From positions 18,519,066 through 18,583,065 of the forward strand of contig OY720099.1 in the NCBI GenBank assembly GCA_963082875.1: a stretch of 64,000 bases of DNA. The letters run 5' to 3'. This document shows, piece by piece, positions 36,355 through 46,830 of this stretch. The notes below the pieces were generated by a model that saw only the letters and a list, made by a program, of their open reading frames with translations, was not told the DNA's origin and searched no databases. The position numbers and the translations under genes were made by a program. The DNA is from Corella eumyota. Lineage: Eukaryota; Chordata; Ascidiacea; Phlebobranchia; Corellidae. The first letter of the stretch is position 1. Every line of letters starts with the position of its first letter.

Positions 36355-38718
36355 TCATGGAAAAGCAACCCCGAAATAAGCATGACCCTCTGAGTTAAAA
36401 CATCTGTATGAACATAGAAGAGCTCGAATTGGTAAAACATTGTTGTTGCATTTGTCAATTTTAAGCTCCTGAACAAAAATGTAAACTGAGTACAAGTAAA
36501 TAAAAATGATGATACTGATTTAAAGCAATAGTGGGATTCGAAGTAGGGACCTTGAGCATACAAAATCAATTTTACATTTGTACCAGTGGTGTAGTGGTTA
36601 GATAACTTATCTTTATTACATAAAGTCCTGGGTTTGAACCCCATTGCTTTTATTTTATAACATACTCTTGAGTAGTGCCATAGAAACGGTACAAACCCTG
36701 CTTAGCTTGTAGTTAGTAAAGTTTTATACCTTGTTAACTTTGATAAACTTTACGCATTCTAGCCAGGTATTTAGAAAGGCTTCAGAGCATACAGCACATC
36801 TACTCGCTTGTGATAACATATCCCGTACACCCGGAAAGTAGGGAATCATATTTCTTAACACAGAACCCCTATAATTATAAACAAATTAGTTATATTTATG
36901 TCCAAGTTTATTGGCAACTCCTGTTGGGCTTTAAAGCATTTAAGTAACAAATTGAATATATATTTTTATTAGTGCTCAAATGCCATGTCTTTATATGCTT
37001 AAATTTATTTTAAAAACTTACTTTATTTTAACTTCTCTCATAACCATTCTTGCTGAAAGTTCCTAAAAAAAGAATTTTCAAGTTTAAAAAGACAAAGATT
37101 GTAGATAGATTGTCAATAATTAAGGGAATGATAATTTTTATTATTAGTCACGTTATAATGATTTATCTAAGGATTTACTTTAAGAGATAATACTTCTTCT
37201 TCTTGTATAGAATGTACTGGAAGTTTTTCTAGAAGTGGATTTGCTTCAAAATAAAGCTCAGTTAGTGGTATGTTATGCATCTAAAAAAGTAAAATCGATT
37301 TTGAAACAGCAAATAAGCTTTTTTAGACAAAAATTGTATTGCTATAAAGGTTTATTTTGTAAATCTAAAGTTTAATAATATTCATGGTAAGTGTAAGATC
37401 ATATAAATTTAATATTAAAATATTTATATACCTCAGTTGGAAAAATTCTTAATTCATTGCCTGCTACATCTAGAATGTGAAGTTTTCGTAATTTTCCAAG
37501 TCCCTGTGAAGTATTAAAATTATTTTAAGAATTACAAATTGTTTCACAAAACTATAATATTTTACTCATAATTTGTTTACAGACAAATTATATTTGTATA
37601 TATTTTTAATTTATAGCATTTTACATTCTGACTTTTTTATTGGATGAAATAATATGTTATACCTCAGGTAGTTCTTTAATTTTATTTTGAGCAAGACATA
37701 ACTTGACAAGTGCAGACATGTAACCAATTTCTAGTGGAAGGGCAGTAAGTTGATTATGCGAGACTTGCAATTCTTTTAGTGTTGTAAGAGTACAAAGTTC
37801 TTCAGGTAGTTTCTCTAGCAGGTTTCCGTTAAGACTTAAGGTTTGTAGATTTTGTAAACTAAATAAAACAAATATTTTTTTTGAAATACCTTAAGCCAAT
37901 TAATAAAAAAAAGTAGTTAGTTTTCTAGACATTTTAAATAAAACTCATTTTAAAGTTTTAATTTCAGAAAATTGCTTAACGATTTTTTATTGCAATAAAT
38001 AGCACGATTTGTAAAATTACTGTAGTATAATTTAAATAACATAAAACTGTTAAAATAATTTTATAGAATTGTTGTACCTTCCTATCTGGGGTGGTAATGT
38101 CTTCAAGTTGTTATTGTTTAAATTGAGTAGTGTAAGACCACTTAGATTTTCTAAAAGAATAAAATATAAAAATAGTCACAAGATCATATTTCTGGGGTAT
38201 ACTATTAACATATATTTGTTTCAGTTTATATCAGAAAAAATAATTAATTTTATTTATTACAATAGTGGGAAAATTTTACCTAAGACGTTAGATTTAATTT
38301 CTGTTATAAAGTTGCCAAAAATGTGTAATTTTCTTAAATTTTTTAAGTGTTGTAATACATCGGGTATTGCTTTTAGTTTGTTGTTTCCCAAATTTAACGA
38401 TTCCAACTATAAAAATAAATTTTTTTATTTAATAATTAAAAAGCTGTGTTTAGGATATTTAAATTTTTGCAAACAAGCTTTACTAGTAAAACTAAGACTC
38501 AAACATATAAAGTGTTTGATTTAATTATTAAAACTTACATTTATTAAGTTTGACAAAAACTCTGGGCAATCAATAAGTTGATTGTTTTTAATTTCAAGGG
38601 TAATTAAACCTTGCATTCTGTGGATTGGAGTTGGCATTTCTTTTAAACGTTTACCATTTAAGTTAAGACTTTTCGTATTGCCATGAAGTAAACGGATCAA
38701 GTATCTAGAGTCTCCCAT
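36355..38718 (-). CDS. Leucine-rich-repeat protein with C-terminal Cys4 module (LRRC58/LRRC28-like)
   Basis: Nine phase-consistent exons: 38539-38718, 38280-38406, 38078-38150, 37663-37858, 37432-37503, 37179-37280, 37022-37062, 36730-36868, 36355-36468; 347 residues. The ATG at 38718 is the first in frame. About eight LRRs of the LxxLxLxxNxL type fill residues 15-250 (for example SLNLGNNKLKAIP, LQTLSLNGNLLEKLP). A helical SLKELSARMVMRE segment follows, then CAVC and, in the short last exon, ALLCSYRC. Together these look like a four-Cys zinc-binding pair. The same order (LRRs, a xLLELAAR-like helix, CxxC...CxxxC) is recalled from vertebrate LRRC58 and, more loosely, LRRC28. No signal peptide or membrane segment, so probably intracellular; function unknown. 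The gene is head-to-head with the DGK gene. Confidence 0.88.
36583..36720 (+). mobile_element. Degenerate tRNA-derived SINE copy (plus orientation)
   Basis: Head with GGTGTAGTGGTTAG (A-box-like) and GGGTTTGAACCCC (B-box-like), followed by a body that still follows the family (ACTCTTGAGTAG..., then CCATAGAAACGGTACAAACC). Clearly more diverged than the other copies. It lies in the last intron of the LRR gene. Confidence 0.6.
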
Positions 38719-39462
38719 TGTCAAATTTATATTAGTAGTTTGATAAATATATAATTTTAGGTAATTTATGTTGTGATTTCGTCCAAAATGTGAAAGCTTG
38801 TATTGTATCTACTAGCTACAGGTAAGCACTTTAATTACCGTAATTTTAAACAATATTAATATAAATTAAAGCATTTTAAAATAGTTTTTTGTGGTTTAAA
38901 CAACAAAAAATGCTTGTCATATTTTTTTGCATTTTTTTATTTAATATTTATTAAAAAATATTTTTAAATGAACTTTATAAATTGTTTCTTTTAAAGTATT
39001 TACTATTAAAGGGGTATTGCCCTGTTTTGTTATCGTTTATTTACATAAACAAATACAAAAAATTACATACATTTGAAACCACATCGTAAGTTTAGAGAAA
39101 TTGTTTTTATAAATAAGTCTTTTTGTTTACTGCTATGTGCAAAATCAAATAGGATTTAAATTACTTTTAATCAATAAAAGTTATTATTATATTTTTCTAA
39201 TAAACATAACTTTACCAGTAATAAATGTTTAATTTAATGTAAATAACCGTAACATAACAACAAATTTCTCCAAGGATTTGAAACATTGTTATTGTGTTTT
39301 GTGATGCATGATGCATTATTGATCGACAGTTCTCGGGGATAAACCTTGGAATTCGTGACGTCATTTCATGGTTTATGAGCCACTAAAAAACCGAAAGATA
39401 TTTTTACAGTTCCAAGAACTGAGGAAATCAATGTTTTGGTTATAATTTATGTCGAAAACAAT
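38719..39462. promoter_or_regulatory. Bidirectional promoter interval, LRR gene / DGK gene
   Basis: 744 bp separate the two start codons on opposite strands. It contains a palindromic CRE-like site TGACGTCA at about 39356-39363. No C1-domain coding sequence, which a DGK theta would be expected to have upstream, is visible here in any frame. A splice-acceptor-like TTTTTACAG lies at about 39410. Confidence 0.55.
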
Positions 39463-42400
39463 ATGCAAACCGAAATGAGCGGTCACGCACCCTTAAAACG
39501 ACTTGTAGCCACTAGAAGCTCCAATTCATACCAACAAGGTGGTGTAGTTAACGAAGTAATGCATGTAAGTACTATACTATAAAGACTAATATAAATTTTA
39601 TTATCGTTTTTGTTTAAACGGTAATAAAAAAAATATTTTAAAAACTTACGAGAGTTTTGTGTATTTAAATTCCATTTTTTATGAGGGGTGGGGGGGGGGG
39701 CAGACTAGAACTTGAAAGTTTTTTTATTTAATTATATTTATTTAACAATAAAAAGGAAAAGTTTTATGTATATATTCTATGCTTTCTATTTAAAAAAAAA
39801 CAGTAAGGTACATTTCTGTTTTACTGTTTAAATCCTAACTAATTTTTTTTTTATATAAATTTAATTAATTTTTAAGGTTAAGCAAGACCCAAGTCCTGTG
39901 GATTATATTATTCAAAAAAACTTTTTGCCGATCAATTTTGTTTCAATCCCAGTTGAAGAAGATGGGCATATTACATTAAAAAATCAAACTACACTTTGCA
40001 ATTCAGGTATAACATTCATGTCTTAGTAATAGTACATTATTAAACTAGCCTGTTAAATGACTGCTTACTTTGGCTGCTGGAAAGCCTAAGGTATATAGTT
40101 TAATTCCCACTGCTGCCCAGTCTGGAAGGTAAGGCAGCGTGCACACACAAGATTTTTTTCGGTGACAAAATGCTCGTCTGAAATTAGCAATTTGCACGCC
40201 TGGTTTTTAAAAAAATTCGCACACGCGCAATACCGACGACGTCTTGTGGTAACATATTTAAGCCAAATTTAGATAAAACATGCGAAAATAAATCACGCAA
40301 AGATCGAAAATTTTAGTACGCATGCACACGCGATCACTCCATTTTTTACCCTTGCACGCACGAGATCTCGTCGAAAACTGCTGTGAAGCCTAAGGTCTAT
40401 AGTTTAATTCCCACTGCTGCCATGTTTAAGTTAAAAACAAAAGCAAGATCATTTTGAGTCTAATACAGAGTAATCAGAAGTTGTATTTTGGTTGTGTAAT
40501 TTATGCTTAAAAAAATTAAAAAGAATATATAATTAAAGAATAAATATTTAATGCAACTTTTAGTGTTTTACAATAATGTGTGCAAAAAATAATACAAATA
40601 ATAAAAGAGTCATTTCTTGTAAAAAATTAAATATTAATTGCATTTTTAATTTTAATGAGTATTGATCTGTCATTAATTTTTATTTCAAATATTCAACTAA
40701 ATCAGTATATATATAGATTTTTTTTTATTTAAATTATTATTCTATATATATTTAATTGCATGAATATTAATTTTTTAATTTAAGACTACTTCCTTTTTTT
40801 GTTAATTTTTTTATTTTTAGCACTTCCTTGCTAAGTAATAAAGATAGCATATGCTTTATAAACATGTTCTTGTTGGTATAAGGAAGTACATATGTAACAT
40901 AGCTTTTTATTGAACCCACAATATGTATTAGTCTATTTTAAATATTTATATTATTGCTAATTTATTATAACATGAATTTTGTATATATGTATAGTCCATT
41001 TGTTTTAATTGTTATTTTTTTGCAATTTTGTAGTTATTTAAAAATACTATAACTCAAGGCATTGCATCTAAATTATTGTGTTTTAGATGAATATTTATTC
41101 ATAAATTAATAATGCATTATTTTTATTTAATACATAGAATTAAATAATATTTATTTATTTTTTAGATTCGGTTTTGCAAGAAAATTCACCCTCTACTGAG
41201 AAAAAATGTAAAAAATTTACAGAAATTTCAAAAAAAAAAAATTTATTTTTAGTTTTATTATAAATTGTTAAATGACGTTTTTTAGGGCTTTGTAAATATT
41301 TGCAACCGTATAAAACACTTTAAAAAGTTTTTGTTCAAAGAAACCACCTACCAAAGAACAAATATGATAAAATCTCTATTTTTGGAACCTTATTGTTTAC
41401 CTTAATATATACCCAACCAAAAATTTATGATGTTTAATCATTAAGTGATTCGAAAGATTACAAAATCAATTATTGATAACATTTTTTTCAGGGCATCACA
41501 AAGCCATCAGAAGAAATATAAGCAAAGTCAAGGAGCTTATTTTACTCGTTGGTGGACTACCCAATAATCTTACTAATGACCAATATACTGATTATGCTAT
41601 GAAGTGTACAAATGGTAAGGCAACTTATTTTTAACACAAAACTTAATTATTAATAACAAATTCGTAAAACAATGCACTAAAATAAAATTTTATTAATATA
41701 AATAGGCTATTCAATTTTTACATGGGTTTATGTGGTAATAATTTTTATAAATAACTTTTTTTAAATCCAAAGCTAAACAAAATGTCAAAGAAACCTAAAA
41801 TTTTTTAATAATTTTTTTTAATAAACCGAAATAATCATAACTATATGCTTGTTTTTTTACAGAAAAATCAAGCATTGGACCAATATTTTCAACGGTTGGA
41901 TGTTTTATTATAACATTTGCAAGTGGTGTTTCTGCCTACAATGCCATGAAAATGTTAAAACAAACCCAGTTTCGGGGAAAAATCCCTAAACTACAACTAA
42001 TTCCGTATATCAACATGGTATGTAGGTTTTTAAACAGAAAGTTTTTTTCTTGTAATAAATGACTAATTGTAATGTCGGAATTCCGGTTACTATAAAAAAA
42101 AAATAAAAGTTTGGTGGACAGAATTAGTAAGGTCATTAATAAATTTTGGTATTGTCGTTGTTTGACTCAAAATTGGTTAAATTTATGAGATGACGTTTGC
42201 TGATTATAAAACCAGAGTTTCACATTTTAGTTCATGATATGACTCTAAAAATTAATTGACCATATATGTAAATTGATAAATTTTTGTTCAGTTAAAAAAC
42301 TATAAATTAAACAGATCTGAAACTGTTTAAATTCTAAATAGATTATGAATTGAACCAACTAATTGACTTTTTTTTATTTTTATTTATTATTTTAGCCACC

Positions 42401-45400
42401 ACTGGCATCAAAGCACAATTGTCCATTACTTGTGTTTATAAACTGTAAAAGTGGAGGGGGTCAGGGGGCTGAGTTGTATGAGTTGATGAAAAAGTCCTTA
42501 AACCCCAACCAAGTGTTTTTAATGGAACATTCGGGGGCTATACCTGGGTAAGACAAAAAAGGGGGCTTTTATGAATTTTTACATTTTGTAGAAAAAGCAA
42601 ATCTTAATATTTATAGCCTATAATAAAATCATGACGAAGCATTAAAATGGTTAATTTTTAACCTAAGTATTTATATAATGTTTATACAAATATAACATGT
42701 AAGTAAGGGGAATTTTGATGTGTTGTGAGCACATATTACTAACTACCGATATTTTTTACTTGGAATTGGAATTGTTTTGGTTATGATAGTGACATTGTTT
42801 TTGAATTGATTTCAAAACCATAACCAAGACAAAAGCTTAAATAAAAATAAACCCAATGGGGTTTATAAATTATAAAATTTGATTTTTTTTTACGTAACTA
42901 CTGGATAATTCAGTATTCCACTACTAATTTTTTTTAGGTTATTTGCTTTTCGGAAGTTGCCCCGTTTTCGTATTCTAGTTTGCGGTGGTGATGGCACAGC
43001 TGGGTGGGTACTTTCCCATATTGAGGTCGTTCAAACCCATCTTGCTTGCCAGTCCCCTTCGGTGGCCATTCTGCCAGTGGGAACTGGTAATGATCTTGCA
43101 AGGGTTCTTGGAAGTGGATCCTCATGGAGTGGAGATAGCATCTCACAACTTCTCACTCAAGTAAGTTTTAATCATATTTTTGAGCTTGAAAACCTTATAT
43201 TAATGGCCTGTATTATAGTCTTAAAATAATACTTATTAATTTACCTTTTAAATGCATTAATTTTGATTTGGTTTAGTAATGCCTAAAATTAATATTTTAT
43301 ACACTAACTTAGTAATATAAAAAAACAACTTGTTGTAAATAATAACTTGTTTACAGTACGAAGACTTGCAGCCTTTTAAACTAGACAGATGGAACTTATT
43401 ATTTGATTCAGTTGCAAGACCAGTGAAGACCAAACAAGGCTCTAAACAATCTTCTGCCATGTTATTTTCTGATGCCGTTTCTATCACAGATGTACCAAAA
43501 AAAAACTTAAAAACTCGAAAACCGCCAACCAACGTTGTAATGTCCATAGGCGGTAATTCTGTTTTTTACGATAATTTAAACACAAGAAAGACTTCTGATC
43601 ATCAAAAAAGTGAATTTAAAGAAAAAAAATTTAACAGTAGTATTGGAAAAACAGAATCACAAATTATTTGTAGTAATAATAAGGGTAATGCACTTACACT
43701 GAAAAGCAGTAAAACCTATGAAGCAGAAGACAAGATACCCAATGAAGTGGAAATAATTCTCGAACTTTTAATTAGAACTGTCGAGCACAATAAAAACAAT
43801 GATTTAACAAGTAAAGATATGGTTTCAAAATACCATGAAATAAGTAAACATGACAATAACTGTGATAATACGGAATCCTGCCAAAATAAATCAATTTTTC
43901 ATCCGCATAAAAGCAAAACCGTTGAATACAAAAAAACAGAGTACGCAAACGGAAATAAAGGTTTTAGACATTTTCATAGCGAAAAAATACAATCAAGTAC
44001 TATGACAAGTAATGGTTACATAGATAAAAGGTTAGTTCATGTAATGTTTATCAAATACGTAATTTCATTGATAATTAAAATACTTAATGCTTTTGTTTTT
44101 GTTTGATATTAGCATAATAAATTTTTTAAATTTTTTTTTCAAACTTTTATTTTTTTTTTGAAAACTTCAAATTGGCAACGTAGATTATTTTAAAAAATAA
44201 GTTTGCACTTGGATACCCACAAATTTAAACTTGTTTATAACTTTGTTACAGTGTACTGGATGAAGAAACAAATCAATATGAAAGTAATTATTCGGTCCCT
44301 GTTCGCTCGACCTTTAAAACCGAAACGATTGAAAAGAAAATCACGGTAATTTATGTTTAATATCCTTCAGTATTTTTATTAGTTTTATAAAATTTTAATG
44401 TTTTAAAAACCACTGGCAGATTTTAATTTTAATAAATCTCGTAAAAGTGTTGTAAAGTAGGCTATTGAAATTCACATTGGCCTTTCAGTTTGTTCTGGTT
44501 TTTATTTAACATATTTATAGAAATGTTTCTTCAACAAATTTTTATTGACCTTGGATTTGAGTTATTTTTTTTCGGTTGTTGCATATTTTAATTTGGCAAA
44601 AGTAATTACCCATCCATAGGAAAACCTAAAAACCACAGGACCTATTTTTTTCTGCACTAAAACCCTTATCACCCCTAAAAAGTCCTTACTATAACATGTA
44701 TAGTTAAAATATTTATTATTGTTGTACAGGAGTTACCATCTGGTTTAAAGTTGATGTCTATGAACAATTATATGGGAATAGGAATTGACGCTGAGTTAAG
44801 TTTGGCTTTCCATGTGGCAAGGCTTGAAAATCCTGAGTTCTGTACAAGCAGGTATTTATATTTTCATGGTACTTAATTTAAAAAATCTTTTTGTCTTGTT
44901 TATGGAATGTTTTTATTTACGATTTTTATTTATATTATTTTGCATGGAAAAAATTAAAAATTGTCTATTTTGACTATATTGTAATAAGAAAAATCCCATC
45001 ATGATATACCTATTAGATTAGCACATTTACATTCACAGCATTTTTAAAGGTATATTGTAAATTTAAATTATTTTGCCCATAGTAACAAAAAAATAAATAA
45101 TTTAATTTTTTTTAGGCTAAGAAACAAAGCGATGTATTTTAAAGCTGGGTTAAAGAAGATGACAACTCGGTCATCAAGTCTTCATAATATAATTGAATTG
45201 GAAGTTGATGGAATTAAAGTTCAACTTCCTTCTATTAAAGGAATTATTTTCTTAAATATTGAAAGGTTAGAAAAAACAAAACATTTTAATTTTGAATATT
45301 TAAAAACATTTTTGTTGGTTGACTTTATAAGCTTTAATTTTTTTGGAATATTTTAACAATTTTTTTGTTTATTTGAATTTAATAAAAAAAATATTTTTTG

Positions 45401-45906
45401 TTTCAGCTGGGCTGGTGGGGCTAACCCTTGGGGCCAAAGTCGAAAATTTGACCCCCCTTCATTTGGGGATGGGAAATTGGAAGTGATCGGGGTAGGAGGT
45501 GTAGCCCATATGGTGAGTATTTAGTCATTTTTTAATTTGTGATAGATTTTGAAATTTAAGTGATCTTCTTTTTTTGTTCCCAAAGAGCCAGATTTATAGT
45601 GGTTTAAGAAATGGATTCAAGATTGCTCAAGGAGAGAACTTCCGGATTACAATGAAGGAGGAGGTTGCAGTGCAAGTTGATGGAGAGCCGTGGCTACAAC
45701 CTCCAGGAAAGATTATCATCACAGCTGCCCATGATCAAGTAAAAAATAACAAATTTTGGGGGGGGGGGGGGGGTAAAAATAAGTGGTTAAAAAACTTTCG
45801 AAATTTAGTAGTTAAGTCTTTTTGTTATTCTAAATTTATAAATTCAAAATCTTCTATTTAGGCTACAATGCTAAAGAAAATTAAGAAAAAATCATTAAAG
45901 AAATAG
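39463..45906 (+). CDS. dgkq: Diacylglycerol kinase theta-like, apparently without C1 domains
   Basis: Phosphorylates diacylglycerol to phosphatidic acid, ending DAG signalling at membranes. Fourteen phase-consistent exons: 39463-39564, 39877-40006, 41166-41207, 41492-41614, 41863-42017, 42396-42547, 42938-43160, 43357-44030, 44252-44345, 44730-44851, 45116-45265, 45407-45512, 45586-45738, 45862-45906; 756 residues (human theta 942). Residues about 95-185 match the pre-catalytic theta-specific module ([13 protein letters not shown], then [13 protein letters not shown]). The catalytic domain (about 191-327) has KSGGGQG, the ATP-site [11 protein letters not shown] and [10 protein letters not shown]. 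The accessory domain (about 566-742) has [14 protein letters not shown] and VQVDGEPW. Between them is an insert of about 220 residues, Lys/Asn/Ser-rich, mostly from exon 43357-44030. The C1 domains of other thetas are not found. The start ATG follows an in-frame stop, but an upstream exon cannot be fully excluded. Confidence 0.93.
40077..40421. repeat. Direct repeats flanking a GC-richer insertion in a DGK intron
   Basis: A block of about 37-40 bp (AAGCCTAAGGTATATAG then TTTAATTCCCACTGCTGCC) occurs at about 40080-40117 and again, nearly identical, at about 40385-40421. Between them is about 265 bp that is richer in GC and CpG than its surroundings and has several short GCACACGCG-type elements. 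The repeated block resembles a tRNA B-box region. It may be an old SINE pair or an insertion with unusually long flanking duplication. Confidence 0.55.
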
Positions 45907-46524
45907 AAAAAGTTTGATGAATTTTATGTTAAGCCACCTGGTCAACCTACCTGCAAATTTTAAGTAACACTAAAAAAAATATTTTAAGTTTTTTTATTTT
46001 ATACCAAATAAAAAATCATTTTTAAAGAGTCGAATTATTTTCTGTTGCACTTATTACCAAGCAATAATACGCATTTATATTTAGTACATTGTTTTATCAT
46101 TTGTTTTTCTATTTCAATATTTAACTCAACTTTTTTTGTAAAAATTGCAAACTCAAAATAGTTTTATTTATATCTTCAGTTTAATAAACATTTTTTTTTT
46201 TTAAACTAGTATATAATATTCCAAGACCATATTGACCAATAGCTTCTGATGGAGCTACATTATTGCCCTTAAATAATAGCATGTTCCAATCTAAAACCTT
46301 CATTGTAGCACATGTTCTTATTTGGTATGATCAGTTTTGTAGGATATTATAAACAGTGACCAAAATTGTTTTAACAGATGTAAACAACCTAATATATTTA
46401 TTTCTTTTGCAATATATGTACTTTTTTAAACGTTGGAATTGGTTTCCAAACAATGAAAATAAAAGAGCCAACTAGATTTATTTGATAAATAAAATATGGT
46501 TCAATATCGTTTGAACATTTTTAA
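45907..46524. other. DGK 3' UTR and downstream spacer
   Basis: The probable polyadenylation signal AATAAA is at 46007-46012, about 100 bp after the stop. After it, only AT-rich sequence is seen. A dispersed repeat motif (ACTAGATTTATTTGATAAAT...) lies at about 46470-46502. Confidence 0.55.
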
Positions 46525-46830
46525 TTTTTTTTTTTATATATATCTTTATTCTCGATGTGGGAAAGTCGACTGCGCCACTTAAACATACAGTAACATCAGT
46601 TAGTTTTCACATCAGTCCGACCCAGTTTCAAGTTGCCTGTGGCAGTTTGGGATATTATAGATTATAATTGCCCGATAATTATGCTGCTGATTAAGTGCTG
46701 GCTCAGCAGAAGTTTATACCATTTATAGCGCCTTACTCAAGGGCGCTACGGCATGATCTCAGTGGGGATTGAACCCACGACCTCATATGTAGTGTAGCAA
46801 GTGTTCTTACCACTACAACACGCTGCCGGT
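46525..46830 (-). mobile_element. tRNA-derived SINE, copy 5 (minus orientation)
   Basis: Full-length member of the family seen at 505-813. The head at the right end (to 46830) has A- and B-box-like sequences, the body is well conserved, and a T-rich stretch at about 46529-46545 corresponds to the A-rich tail. Confidence 0.85.

Noticed and set aside
36520-36580. A second tRNA-like head on the minus strand (ACTTCGAATCCCAC) next to the degenerate SINE
   Set aside because: The B-box-like match is fair but no convincing A box or SINE body accompanies it.
38725-39410. Search for C1-domain exons of DGK theta upstream of its start
   Set aside because: No HxF...PTxCxxC or spaced-Cys frame is visible; the interval is promoter-like and AT-rich.
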